Counted from the stretch's first letter, positions 1 through 14,040 are shown. The stretch: DNA of 64,000 nucleotides from Salvelinus alpinus (GCF_045679555.1 NC_092120.1:5230574-5294573); one strand, 5' to 3'. Notes: generated by a model from the sequence alone, not told the origin. Numbers and translations: made by a program.

Positions 1-3000
1 GAGTGGCCGGGACCTGACAGGGCTGAGAGGCAGACTTATAGACGTCACGGAGGAGGAGCTGCAAAAACACAACACACGTGATGACTGCTGGACCTGCATA
101 CGAGGTTACACAAGCTAGCCCTATACTGTACACACACACACACAATACTGGTCCTGGTGTTTTTCACGTTTTTGTTTCAGCCCAGTACTAACACACTCGA
201 TTTAACTAATCAAGGGCTCAATGCCTTTCCAGGGCTAGAGTTGGAGAAACTGTTCTATTACTGAAATTGTTCAGGAAAATAAATGTGAAAAGTACACATA
301 CACACACAGTAGCCGCATACTATCTGTACACAATTCTGTCTCTTCTCTCCAACTTCCGTAGTCCTAATTGAGTGATTCCTCACGATACCCAGTCAAAACA
401 AATGACATGATTTTGGGGATTTTCATTAAATGTAATCCATAGAATAGTCCTTTCAAGGAAAGATTGTATTTGATATTTGTATCTAAAAGCATAATTGAGA
501 AATAGTTAATCAAAGGTGGCATATTTATTACATTTTGCCGTACCTAGGCCTCCTTTTAATAACCAATAATGTTTAACCTGTAGATGCTGCAATACAACGC
601 AGAAATGTGTTTCATATGAAGCTTTACCACTTGCTCTGTAATATGAGTAGTATTTTGATTTCCCCCCAAAAATTATTACATTAATTTATGAATATTTAAT
701 CATACAACATGAATATAGAAAATATAGAAAATATGTTTAAAATATATTGTTGATCATTATGTACTCTACGGGCTTATAAAAGTTCCAGACTGGGATCTCT
801 GCTAGTTTTAAAGTTATGGCCCTTTTTTTTTAAATTGGCATAGTTCAGCAATGTAACCAATCACAGCCCTCCTTCTACTTGTATCATTGCACATTCTGCA
901 ATTCACCATTTTGAATCAATCTTCACATTCACTCTTTTGTTAATGCCTAAAAATGGGTCATAACTCTTAAAGTAGCAGAGATCCCAGTCTGGAACTTTGC
1001 TAAGTCTGTTGAGTATAATATGTTCAATCATATATTAAAACATTTGCCAATTTCAATATCATGTTTATATTTTTCAATATTCATAAGTTCATGTAAAGAA
1101 AAAGTTATTCAAATAAAAATACTACTCATATTACAGAGAAGGCAGTATAGCTTCATATGACACCAATGTTTGCTTTGTAGCACCTACAGATTAAACATTC
1201 TGGAGTCTTAAAGGAAGCCTAAGTTAGGACAAAATGTCATAATATGCCAACTTTAATAAATCATTTCTCAATTATGGTTTTAAATACAAATGTCAAGTCT
1301 GTCAACAATCCTTCCTCCAAAGAACTATTACGGTGTGTTTTGTTACGTTACAGCCTTATTCTAGAATGGATTACATAGTTTCTTCCCCCTCATCAATCTG
1401 CACACAATGCCCTATAATGACAAAGTGAAAATAGCTTTGTAGAAATGTTTGCAAATGTATTTAAAAAAACAAAAAACAGATCTTATTTACGTAATTATTC
1501 AGACCCTTTCCTATGAGTCTCAAAATTGAGCTCGGGTGCATCCTGTTTCCATTGATCATCCTTGAGATGTTTCTACAACTTGATTGGAGTCCACCTGTGG
1601 TAAATTCAATTGATTGGACATGATTTGGAAAGGCACACACCTGTCTATATAAGGTCCCACAGTTGACAGTGCATGTCAGAGCAAAAACTAAGCCATGAGG
1701 TCGAAAGGAATTGTCTGTGGAGCTCCAAGACAGGATTGTGTCGAGGTACAGATCTGAGGATTGGTACCCAAAAAAATCTGCCGCATTGAAGGTCCCCAAG
1801 AGCACAGTGGCCTCCATCATTCTTAAATAGAAGAAGTTTGGAACCACCAAGACTCTTCCTACAGCTGACCGTCCGGCCAAACTAAGCAATCGGAGGAGAA
1901 GGGCCTTGGTCAGGGAGATGACAAGAACCTGATGGTCACTCTGAGGAAAACTGGCACCATCCCTATGGTGGTGGCAGCATCATGCTGTGGGGATGTTTTT
2001 CAGCGGCAGGGACTGGGAGACTAGTCAGGATCGAGGGAAAGATGAATGGAGCAAAGAGAGATCCTTGATGAAAACCTGCTCCAGAGCGCTCAGGACTTCA
2101 GACTGCGGCGAAGGTTGACCTTCCAACAGGACAAAGACCCTAAGCACACAGCCAAGACAATGCAGGCGTGGCTTCGGGACAAGTCTCTGAATGTCCTTGA
2201 GTGGCCCAGGCAGAGCCCCGACTTGAACTCGATCGAACATCTCTGGAGAGACCTGAAAATAGCTGTGCATCGCTGCTCCACATCTATCCTGACAGAGATT
2301 GAGAATCCAACCTGCAGAGAATGGGAGAAACTCCCCAAATACAGGTGTGCCAAGCTTGTAGCGTCATACCCAAGAAGACTCAAGGCTGTAATCGCTGCCA
2401 AAGGTGCAACAACAAAGTACTGAGTAAAGGGTCTGAATACTTATGTAAATGTTATATTTCAGTTTTTTATTTGTAATACATTTGCAAACATTTCTACAAA
2501 CCTGTTTTTGTGTTGTAATTTACATTTACATTTACATTTTAGACATTTAGCAGACGCTCTTATCCAGAGCGACTTACAGTAGAGTGCATACATTTTATTA
2601 CATTTTTACATACTGAGACAAGGATATCCCTACCGGCCAAGAGCAGACGCTCTTATCCAGAGCGACTTACAGTAGAGTGCATACATTTTTATTACATTTT
2701 TACATACTGAGACAAGGATATCCCTACCGGCCAAACCCTCCCTACCGGCCAAACCCTCCCTAACCCGGACGACGCTATGCCAATTGTGCGTCGCCCCACG
2801 GATCTCCCGGTTGCGGGAATTATCTTGTATTGTGTGTAGCTTGATTAGGGAAAAAAAACATGTAATCCGTTTTAGAATAAGGCTGTAACGTAACAAAATG
2901 TGGAAAAAGTCAAGGGGTCTGAATACTTTCCGAAGGCACTATATTTTTTATTTTATTTATTTATTTATTTTACCGTTATTTTACCAGGTAAGTTGACTGA

Positions 3001-3126
3001 GAACACGTTCTCATTTGCAGCAACGACCTGGGGAATAGTTACAGGGGAGAGGAGGGGGATGAATGAGCCAATTGTAAACTGGGGATTATTAGATGACCGT
3101 GATGGTTGAGGGCCAGATTGGGAATT

Positions 3127-3160
<34 letters not shown>

Positions 3161-6100
3161 ACGATAAGTGCCATGGGATCTTTAATGACCTCAGAGAGTC
3201 AGGACACCCGTTTAACGTCCCATCCGAAAGACGGCACCCTACACAGAGCAGTGTCCCCAATCACTGCCCTGGGGCATTGGGATCTTTGTTTAGACCAGAG
3301 GAAAGAGTGCCTCCTACTGGCCCTCCAACACCACTTCCAGCAGCACCTGGTCTCCCATCCAGGGACTGACCAGGACCAACCCTGCTTAGCTTCAGAAGCA
3401 AGCCAGCAGTGGTATGCAGGGTGGTATGCTGCTGGCAAATGGATTACATAGAGTGAAAATCCTCAATCATGGTATTTTTTATGTCTGGGTTTCGTGAGGA
3501 ATCACTTTCGGAAGGAATCTAACACATTTCATCCTCTCGTTTCCACATGTGCGTCATTGAGATTAAATGCACTCATTGGTAGTCATGGAGTGGGTTCATT
3601 TGTCCAAGGACATTGAGTAATAAAGCTTAATTGAATTTGCTATGAAGGAAGATTATGCAGGCTTTAGTGACTAGGACTCTGTCCACTTCTTCTTATTCAG
3701 AGCAGAACAGGGGTGCCCTCCCTCCCTTTGTGTGCCTCTTTTTCTCTCTTCCCTCCCTATACCTCTCTCTCTTACCCAAACTCATACACTCACATATGCT
3801 TGGCACACAGGAAGAACCTTTTTGGACTTAGTTGACAAACAAATAACAACACCCAGCAGCAGCATTAGGTTGTAGAGAAGAAATGTGGAATTACACAACC
3901 TCATTATTATTCATGTTTTCAGATTTGTTGATCGCACTCATCAGCACTCCCATAGGGCTGTGTGATGAAGGCATTAGCTAACCAATTTAATATCAGTAGG
4001 CTATAAGACAGTTATTGGCGATTGTATACACAAATGAAGGTTCCCTGTGGTGTACATACCTTCTCCTCTCATACACAGTGTTTCCTTGCAGCTCTTTCTT
4101 TTTTCAGGGTCAGGAAGTCACCCGGCTACAGCGTGGCCATGTCTTTGTGTTGGGAGGATAATGCTGTGTTTGTTGGGATGATGTCTTTGTATTAGGAGGA
4201 TACGGCTGTGTTTGTTGGGATGATGTCTTTGTATTGGGAGGATAATGCTGTGTTTGTTGGGATACTGTCTGCGTTGGGATGATAATGTTGTATTTGGTGG
4301 GATAATGTCTTTTTGTTGGGAGGATAATGGTGTGTTTGTTGGGATAATGTTTTTGTGTTGGGAGGATAATGTTGTGTTTGTTGGGATAATGTTTTTGTGT
4401 TGGGAGGATAATGTTGCGTTTGTTGGGATAATGTTTTTGTGTTGGGGGATAATGTTGCGTTTGTTGGGATTATGTCTGTGTTGGGAGGATAATGTTGTAT
4501 TTGGTGGGATAATGTATTGTGTTGGGAGGATAATGTTGTGTTTGTTGGGATAATGTGTTTGTGTTGGGAGGATAATGTTGTGTTTGTTGGGATACTGTCT
4601 TTGAGTAGGGTATGTCTTTATGTTGTGAGAAGGCTTTCTTTAGAAATAATTGGAGGCTGGGCACAGCCTTCAACTCCCCCTCAACACCATACATTACAAT
4701 GTGTATAGTTCAATCATAGTTTAATCATTCATAACCATTTATTTGAATGTATTGGCTGAATTCACTGTTATATTTGTCGTTGTGAGTGGGCCCACATACA
4801 TGGAGACTGACTGTACACGGAGTATACAAAACATTATGAACACCTGCTCTTTCCATGACATAGCTTTCACCTGGTCAGTCTATGATCCCTTATGGATGTC
4901 ACTTGTAAAACCACTTCAATCGGTGTAGATAAAGGGGAGACAGGTTAAAGAAGGATTTTTAAGCCTTGAGACAATTGAGACATGGATTGTCTGTGTGCCA
5001 TTGAGGGTGAATGGACAAGACAAAAAATGTAAGTGCCTTTGAACGGGTTATGGTAGTTGGTGCCAGGCGCACCGGTTTGTGCCAAGAACTGCAACGCTGC
5101 TGGATTTTTCACACTCAACAGTTTCCGTGTGTATCAAGAATGGTCCACCACCCAAAGAACATCCAGCCAACTTGACACAACTGTGGGAAGCATTGGAGTC
5201 AACATTGGCCAATATCCCTGTGGAACGTTTTCGACACCTTGTAGACATCATGCCCTGACAAATTGAGGCTGTTCTGAGAGCAAAATGTTGCAACTCAATT
5301 TAAGGAAGGTGTTCCTAATGTTTGGTATACTCCGTGTATAAGACTGGACATTAGTTTCTGTCAGCAGAGGGCGCTAACTTGTCACACCTCTTACAGTATT
5401 GCATCTTATACTTCAGTTAGGCTATTGGGTGATGACTTTTGGGAGCCACCATCCCTACAATGCTGGTCATTTCTTACACGAGTTAGCCCTAATATACAGA
5501 TATTTAATACATTTTTAATTGTGAATTGCTTATATATATTTATTTATTTTTGTTCCTTTGAGTATTTTGTGAATAAATACTATAATTTCCTGTGTGTGTC
5601 TCAGGCATGGTTTATAATGTGAGCCCCTACATGGATTTCCACCCTGGAGGAGAAGAGGAACTGATGAAGGCAGCTGGGAAAGACGGAACAGACCTTTTTG
5701 ACCAGGTCCGCTCTAATTGAACTTTCCCAAGTTAAAGGACTATCTTGGAAGTTCACATGTTAAAACACACAAGTTCAAAACATTAAAGCACATAATGTGT
5801 GTTATGAGGCCGTGCGTGTCTAAGCTCTCTTGCTCACTTTCTCCCTGTCTGCCTTTGTCCCTGAATCTGTGGCCATATGAGCAGGTCCACCGGTGGGTGA
5901 ACTATGAGTCCATGTTAAAGGAGTGTATGGTAGGGAGGATGGCTGTGAAGGCCAGCACTGCTCTCAAAGGTACAATAACACACAATCCCTCTGTCTCAGG
6001 ACTTTAATGCACCGTATTCTCTCTTTCATGCAGGATGTTTTTTGACCCTTTCTAATTTGTCTCCACAGCTCAGTCTGTGATAAAGGACAGCATCACTCAT

Positions 6101-9100
6101 TTAAATGGTAATGTACAAAATAACAATAAGAATAGTGCAGAAACAATTGTTCTGTACTGTCTGGTGTTTGTGTGTGGGTGTTCTATATCCTGTGTGGCTG
6201 AAATCAGAGTCCTTACTCTTGTCTCTCTCTCTCCTCAGGTCTAGCCCCCCCTCCTCCGCCCACCTCCATGCTCCCTCCTGCTTTCCTCACCCCTCCCTCA
6301 CCCTCCTCATCACTGCAACCCTCAGCCGCCCCGCCACCAACCCAACCCAAAGACGCTCGGCCCAGGTACGCTCACAAAACAACAAGAACAACTGTTATGA
6401 TATTGAGAATGGTGACAGACTGGATGATGTGAGGTGTGATAGATAGATGTGAGAAGGTAATGAACATACTGTATCTGTACATTGTTTCTTTTTAGGTATG
6501 ACTGGTTTCAAACTGATGTCACAGTCAATATTGTGGTTTACACCAAACGGAAGGTAAACATACCCACTTTGCAATTTCAAAATGCAGAGATTTGAGTGAA
6601 ATGTGAGCCAGAATGGGCAGTAGTTGTTCTTTAACCTCACCCCCCCTCTTTTCTCTCTCCTCTTTCCCTCTTCTCCCTTATTTTCTGTCCTCTCTTTTAC
6701 CCCCTCTCATCTCGCAGCTCCCCAGCTCTGGCTGTACCATAGTTGACCTGCAAGATGGTGTTCTACGGGTGGAAGTTCTTCTGGGGAAAATGTCCTACAT
6801 ACTGCGTCAATGTAAGTCGCAGCTTCCTTTGATACAACATTGTGACTGTCCACTATGCCAGGGAGCTGTTTTCTGACATGAGTTATCGTAGCCGCCTCTT
6901 TCAATCTCCTTTCTTTTATCCATCTATTACAGTCAGTCTCTCTCTTTGTCTCTAACCATCCTGTACTACTGGTGTGAACGTTTAAACCAAATTGGCATCG
7001 TTAACCGTCGTTAAGTGGTTGTTCCACTGGATATCGTAAGGTGAATGCACCAATTTGTAAGTCGCTCTGGATAAGAGCGTCTGCTAAATGACTTAAATGT
7101 AATGTAAATGTTAACCGAAAAACTATGTTTATTATTATATATTTTTCTTATTTCCTCCCATAAAATGCAAATCACAGTGCAGTTATCACAACTAGCACTA
7201 ACAGGTCCCGATCATCATCATAAAGGGAACATACCTAACGCAACAATGCTGTAATGTTAGGAGGAGATATGCATCTTTCAAATGATTTGCCACGGATATA
7301 AAGCGCTCTGAACTTCATCGTCGTTAACAGTTGGGAAAATGACAGGGAAGTGACAGCAGCGAAGTCCTGTTTGGCAATACTTTGAGAAATTAAATGAGAA
7401 GGTGATGAAATGCAAACTTTGCGAGGTGGAATTGAGCAACAGTGGCAGTACAGGTGCAATGCTTAACCGTCTGAAAGGGAGGCACCTTAACACCCAAACC
7501 TGCTGGCAGCAGCGCAGGCCCCAAACAACAGGCATTAGACAGGCTCTTCAGTCTTTACACGAAAGAAGTGCGATATTGGACGGAGTGAGAAAATCACAGC
7601 GCTGATTACAGAAATTATTGCAGTTGATATGCAGCCATTTTCAATGGTAGAGGATGTCGGCTTCAATGCACATCTAGAACTAGACTACAAGATGCCATAT
7701 CGAACAACCGTGATGGCCCAGATGGAGAAATTGTACAATGATTGCTCTGCAAGTACAAAACGCGAGCTCTCAAAGTCAAACACCTCATACATGGCATTAA
7801 CAATATCAAATCAAAGTGTATTGGTCACGTACACAGATTTGCAGAAGTTATCACAGGCGCAGCGAAATACATTTTTGGACATCTACACGCTGTCTTACAT
7901 CATCACTGCAACGAAACAACACATTGATGAGAAGTGGGACATAAGGTAGGGATGGGCGGTTTACCATATTTTACTATGCACGGACCGGTTTGGATTTTTT
8001 ACTTTACCTTCTATAACGGTATTTCAGTTTTTGGTTTGTTAAATGTGGTGGGAAACTCTGGCGCGTGTAATGTCAGTTTTGATCGTTTTCTACCTGAGCC
8101 ATTTTTCTCCCTCCTGATGCATGCCGCTTCCCACACCAAGCCCTGACCCCTGTCACTCAAGGAGAGAGCAGTTGCTCGACCACGTGAGTCACGAGCACTT
8201 TCTTGCTATTCACTCTGCTGTCTGCATGGTCAGATAGATGTAACAAGATATTTGTGAAAACAATGCTGCTTTTCACAAGCATTCTATAAGTACACTTAGT
8301 TTGTATTTTCTTAGCAAGCTGTGACTAAAATAAATCGTGTTAACAGCTAATGCTAATTGCTAACGTTAGCTAGCTTGCTAAATTGACTAAGAGTCAAAGC
8401 AAACGCTATACAGCCTGGTACCAGTAGTAATGTTACGTTTGATGCCGGCGTTCCAAGGCATGCATTGAAATCGCTAAGCAGTGTACTTTGAAGTAATTTA
8501 CTGGAATTAGCTTTGTTTCTCCATCACTAGGTACCAGTGCTGGTGTTGGCCTAGATAAGCATATTGTTTGTGCAACGTTATCTTCTAAATCAGAGAGGAA
8601 TAGGTGAAGCATAAATATGTTAGCTAGCTACATTAGGTAAAACAGCTGTGACACACTCTTTTCACGCCACTTCGATACAGCTACGGCCGGATGTGATTTT
8701 CTTTGCAGGTTAGTGTAATATTCATATGTGTAAACATATTGAATTATAATTGGATGCATTTTACCGCCATATCATACTGTGCTATGATTGGTTAAGACCA
8801 CCCAAATGGTTAGGTGATGGTCAGTTTGATCCTGGTTGGCGATACGTAAACATGCCAGTTATAGCTAGCTAATAAAGAGCTACGTTATTAAGAAATATCA
8901 TGTAGTACTGCATTTTATTATTTTGTACAAAGTGTGCAAAACAAGACATGGTGTCAGAGTAAAAGGTGTTAAAAGATGGATTTTTCTGGAGTTCCTTCAC
9001 CTCGAATGGACTGGGAGTCTACAAACTTACCTGATGCATGGCGTAAGTTCAAACAGCATGTGGAGCTGATGTTCACGGGTCCTCTGAAGGACAAAGGAGA

Positions 9101-12100
9101 AGAGGGAAAGTGCAGCTACCTAATCCTCTGGATCGGTGAAAAAGGGAGAGATATTTACAACACATGGACACTTACCGAGGCTGAATCAAAGGTACTGAAA
9201 ACATACTACGATCGTTTTGAAGCATATGTTGTGCCGAAGACCAATACGATATTCGCTAGGTACAAATTCCATGAGAAAGTACAGGGAGCTAGCGAGTCTT
9301 TTGAACAGTTTGTGACTGAGCTGCGTCTGCTTGTGAAAGACTGTGATTATGCAAATAAGGATGAGATGGTCAGGGACCGTATTGTATTTGGAATACACTC
9401 ACCGCGAGTGAGAGAGAAACTTTTGAATGTTGTAACGCGGAACAAAGCTATCGACATAGCCAGATCTCACGAGCTAGCACAGGCTCAGATGAAAACCATT
9501 TCACGAGCGCATTACGTGAACAAGCAGTGCACGCAGTCAGGCAGACATCAAAGCACACCTCCGGTGTGCAGAGAGCGCGTTTTAGAACGGAGAGAGACAT
9601 AACTCCAAAACAGAGCGACACAGACTCAAAACGCCCCAAAACATGTGGATATTGTGGATACAAAGTGCATGGCGAACAAGGAAAATATCCGGCTAAAGGC
9701 AAACAGTGCACTAAATGTGGAAAATGGAATCACTTTGCAAAGGTGTGCAGAGCTTACCGTGGAAAAATAGTACACACAGTGAGTGAAGATGAAATGTCAA
9801 TCAAAGAGTCAAACGCTGATGAACTGTTTATTGATTCAGTGACACAGAAAAGTCAAATATCAGAGACAGAGCAAGCCTTTGCTGACATTGAGATAGGAAC
9901 ACAAGGCACAAAGCTAAAGTTCAAACTAGACACTGGTGCACAAGTAAACATTATTCCTCTGAATAAGTACTGCAGTTTGACATCTGAGTGTGAGCTACAG
10001 CCCACCACGCACAGACTGACTGGTTATGGTGGTGAACAGCTCCCAGTAAAAGGCACATGCACTTTCAAATGCAAATACAAGGAAAGTGACATGATGTTGG
10101 ACTTTTATATTGTTGACACTAGAGCACCTGCAGTGCTAGGTCTTAAAGCATGTTTAGACATGGACCTCATCAAGCTAGTTTTATCAGTGACAGCACCAGT
10201 AGAGACAGACAATGTACTGGAGGAGTTTGCTGATGTTTTTACAGGAATAGGATTATTCCCAGGAGAATGTACCATTCACCTTGACCCAGACGCAATCCCT
10301 GTGGTCTACCCACCGAGAAAGATTCCCCTTGCTCTCCGTGCCCGTCTGAAGAAAGAGTTGGAGAGCATGGAGCAATCTGACATAGTCACCAAGGTTACAG
10401 AACCGACTGACTGGGTAAATACGTTAGTGGTGGTGGAGAAACCACGCACAGGCAAGCTCCGAGTATGTCTCGACCCAAGAGACTTGAACAAGGCTATCAT
10501 TATCCTTTACTGACACTAGATGGCATCACACACAAGCTAGCGGGAGCACACTACTTCAGTGTCATGGACGCTAGATCAGGCTACTGGGCTATCAAGCTCA
10601 CAGACGAGTCATCTAAGCTTACAACATTCAACACACCTTTTGGACGTTACAGGTTCCGTCGCCTGCCTTTTGGGATTATCTCAGCCCAAGACGAGTTTCA
10701 GCGAAAGATCGACGAAGTATACGAAGGCCTCGACGGAGTTGTGGCAATTGTGGACGACATCCTTGTCTATGGTCGAACCAAAGAGGAGCACCACCGAAAC
10801 CTTCGCGCGATGCTGCAAAGGTCCCGCGAGAGAGGAGTCCGGCTCAACCCCGAGAAGAGCACAGTCGGCGCTACAGAGGTCAGCTACTTCGGACATCTTC
10901 TTACAGCGACTGGAATCAAGTCAGATCCACAGAAATCTTAGCCATAAAAGAAATGGAGCCACCAAAGAACCGTGCAGAGCTGGAAACAGTGCTTGGCATG
11001 GTCAACTACTTAGCCAAGTTCGCACCAATTCTCTCCAATGCTAATGCACCCCTGCGTCAACTGCTAAAGCAGTCCAGTGAGTTTCTCCGGGACAAGCAAC
11101 ACGAAATTGCTTTCCAGAATGTGAAAGACTTGATCACGAGAGAACCAGGACCAATCCTTGCCTACTACGACCCCGACAAAGAGCTCAGACTCCAAGTGGA
11201 CGCGTTGAAGTATGGACTAGGTGCAGTGCTACTGCAAGAAGGAAAGCCCATTGGCTACGCTTCCAAATCTCTCACAGACTGTGAAATCAACTACGCTCAA
11301 ATTGAAAAGGAGCTCTACGCCATTCTGTTCGGATGTAAACGTTTCCATCAGTACATATATGGACGACAAGTCATTGTGGAATCCGACCACAAGCCCCTTG
11401 AGTCAATTATGAGGAAACCACTAGCCGCAGCCCCGCCAAGGCTACAGAGAATGATCCTTCAACTATAAAAATACGACTTCACAATCACTCACCGTCCAGG
11501 CAAAGACATCCCTGTCGCAGACACGCTCTCCAGGAAGTTTCTTACCTATAAGGACAGCATCCTCAGTGAAGGCATGGACATGCAAGTGCACACTGTGTAC
11601 AGCAACTTACCAGTTAGTGACACAAAACTGAAGGAGATCCAAGCAGAAACCGAAAAGGACTCACAACTCGCACAGCTGAGGAAAGTCATACAGGATGGAT
11701 GGCCTGAGGAGAGGAGAAAATGCCCTCAGAGCGTCTCAGAATTCTGGAACCATCGTGATGAACTATCACAGATCAACGGAATCATTTTCAAAGGAGAGAA
11801 AATCATTATTCCTACCAGTCTCAGAGAAGAGATTTTGACAAAGATCCATGCTGGACACGTGAGCATGGAAATGCGCCATATGTCTTGAACGACGCCCCTC
11901 AAACACCAAAGAGACAATGTTACCTCACTGTATCCCTGTCACCACAAGCCCGCATTACCCTCAAAGTAATGGCCTTGCTGAAAAATCTGTGCAGATTGCT
12001 AAATCACTCATGGATAAAGCAAAAGCAGACAAGAGAGACCCCTACCTCAGTCTCCTTGAATACCGCAACACTCCAGTTGACAACTTCAAATCACCAGCCC

Positions 12101-14040
12101 AGCTGTTGATGAGCCGCTGACTTCGCGCTATCCTTCCCAACACCAACCAGCAGCTGCAACCTGAGGTCGTCAGCTACAAGGAAATGCATGGAAAACGTGC
12201 ACAGAGACAACAACAACAAAAGCGATGCTAGACCACTGCCACCACTGATCGACAGAGAGTCAGATAGAATCCAGGAGCATGGCCTCTGGAAGCCAGCAGT
12301 CATCATGCAGCCAGCTGACACTGAACGTTCATATCACGTCCGCACCGCAGAAGGAGCAGTGTACCACCACAATCGTCGTCACCTACTGAACAAAAAAGAA
12401 CAACACACTGATGAGATGAACTGTTCCCCTGAAAGAGAACGTGATGGACTAAACACACACACGGCACAACATACACCATACTTACCTGCAACACCACAAG
12501 AACTGTTGACTGACACAGAAGCATGCTCAGCATCATATCGCACAAGGTCAGGAAGAGAGGTCAAGCCCAGAGCTGTCCTAGACCTGTGAAATGTCAAAGG
12601 GTGTAGGCGGATCGCTGCCCTAAAAGAGTTCCAGACTGTAAACTTGTTATTGAAAGTTCACTTGAAATGCTTTGGTATTGTATTTGTTTGAAATGTTAAG
12701 ATGTTATTTCTACAGTGAAAGCTGAGTTGCTGAGAATCCCTTGTTTGAAAAGTAACAGTATGTTGGATTATTGTTTCAGAGTCTATGTTGATTCAGTTGG
12801 TATAGTATGCAATATAAATGGTTACTTACCTTGAGTTCAAACTGCAGAGCATGTTTTCATAAGAAATTCTTAGAATATGTAAACATTTTTATTTTGTTTT
12901 AAAAGAAGGGGGATGTAATATTCATATGTGTAAACATACTGAATTATAATTGGATGCATTTTATCGCCATATCATACTGTGCTATGATTGGTTAAGACCA
13001 CCCAAATGGTTAGGTGATGGTCAGTTTGATCCTGGTTGGCGATACGTGAACATGCCAGTTATAGCTAGCTAATAAAGAGCTATGTTAAGAAATATCCTGT
13101 AGTATTGCATTTTATTATTTTGTACAAAGTGTGCAAAACAAGACAGTTAGGAGAGTTTTTTTTGCTAACCTTAACCTCAGTGTTCTGACCTGCTGCATGA
13201 ATTATCCTAACCTGCTGCGAAAAAGTCACTATTTGTCGTAGATGTATCGAAGTGGCGTGAAAACGGCGTTTCTCGTAAGAAAACATGTAATGTAACATCT
13301 AATTAAAGTCCCCTGGAAACACTGACCAAAGCTTTGTTTCCTACCCTGTCAATAATTCCTCCCTGGCAGGTTTATTCATTTGTTGCCATATCAAACAACA
13401 ATGTAGTCAAGGTGCTGCCCACTATATTCCAACTATAATCATTCTATTCCAGCAGTTCACCAATTAACTAGGTCTATATTGTTTTGCCCATATCATGCAG
13501 CCTTGCATGGCACAGTGTGTAAATTATAACAAAAGTGCAGGAAATGCAGAAATGTATGAAAATGCTAAACATTATTTTTGTTTGAAGTTGGATTGAACAG
13601 TATAAAGCAATCAGAATGGAGAAAGACCCATTGAATCACTTATAATTTGTGTTGCCACCCTAGGTTCATGAACTATTCATAAAGCATTTTTAGAATTTGT
13701 ATTATTCAAAAACATAAAATAACTGCATACCGTCAAATGTGATATGATATTTTGGCCATATCGCCCAGCCCTGAAATGAAGTCCCATGTACTGACTACTG
13801 AGAACATGGAAGGCACACAGCAGAGAACCTAAAAAATGGCATAAACTACTATCGTTGCTGAGTGGGTGCAGCAGTAAGGTGAGGGCTGTCTGGTAGCCAC
13901 AGGGGAGAACAACTGCCCCCTCACATTGAGGATTTCAAGTTAAAGGCCGACCGCGATACTGTAGGCATTGTTTCCAGAAAACAGGATCCCCCTTTATAGT
14001 GAATGGGGAAATGGCGAACTTTCTGGTCAATATTCATGGT

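Larger units (their letters stand above)
1329..2943 (+). mobile_element. Tc1-like DNA transposon, defective
   Basis: Left inverted-repeat material (GTTACGTTACAGCCTTATTC near 1343) matches the reverse complement of the right end (GAATAAGGCTGTAACGTAAC near 2876). The right terminus ends GTCTGAATACTTTCCGAAGG plus CACTATA. The outer 50 bp or so of the left terminus is missing, and the right inverted repeat is interrupted by a SINE (2518-2830). It lies in the first intron of cyb5r4 that is visible here. Confidence 0.85.
371..3502. mobile_element. Fold-back (long inverted repeat) element split by nested insertions
   Basis: The left arm, about 371-780, reads as the imperfect reverse complement of 975-1331 followed by 3437-3502. 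The inner arms (for example the stretch around CATATGAAGC near 616 and GCTTCATATG near 1150) enclose a loop of about 190 bp. The outer 65 bp of the right arm (GTGAGGAATCAC at 3492) pairs with GTGATTCCTCAC near 373. The right arm is therefore cut at 1331/3437 by the Tc1 transposon and 5S SINE annotated next. No ORF is seen in the arms, so it is non-autonomous. Superfamily not recognised. Confidence 0.75.
8714..13145 (+). mobile_element. Ty3/gypsy-type LTR retrotransposon, full length but defective
   Basis: Two near-identical LTRs (8714-8948 and 12914-13145) start TG and end CA. The host 5-mer GTTAG flanks both ends (8709-8713 and 13146-13150). The polypurine tract AAAAGAAGGGGGA sits directly before the right LTR (12901-12913). 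The internal order is gag, zinc knuckle, protease, RT, RNase H, integrase remnant. Several frameshifts, one stop and a large integrase deletion make it non-autonomous. LTR differences are few, indicating a fairly young insertion. Confidence 0.93.
7949..13773. mobile_element. Possible hAT-like element hosting the Ty3 retrotransposon
   Basis: The left end GTAGGGATGGGCGG resembles the reverse complement of the right end CGCCCAGCCCTGA at 13761-13773 (CAGGGCTGGGCG class). Inside, 8660-8690 (TTTTCACGCCACTTCGATAC) is inverted at about 13243-13262 (GTATCGAAGTGGCGTGAAAA), giving a palindromic body now separated by the retrotransposon. Terminal similarity is only moderate and no clean TSD was found. 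Confidence 0.4.

Noticed and set aside
4245-4708. Short ORFs ([13 protein letters not shown] repeats)
   Set aside because: Direct product of the 42-bp intronic array; no conserved domain.
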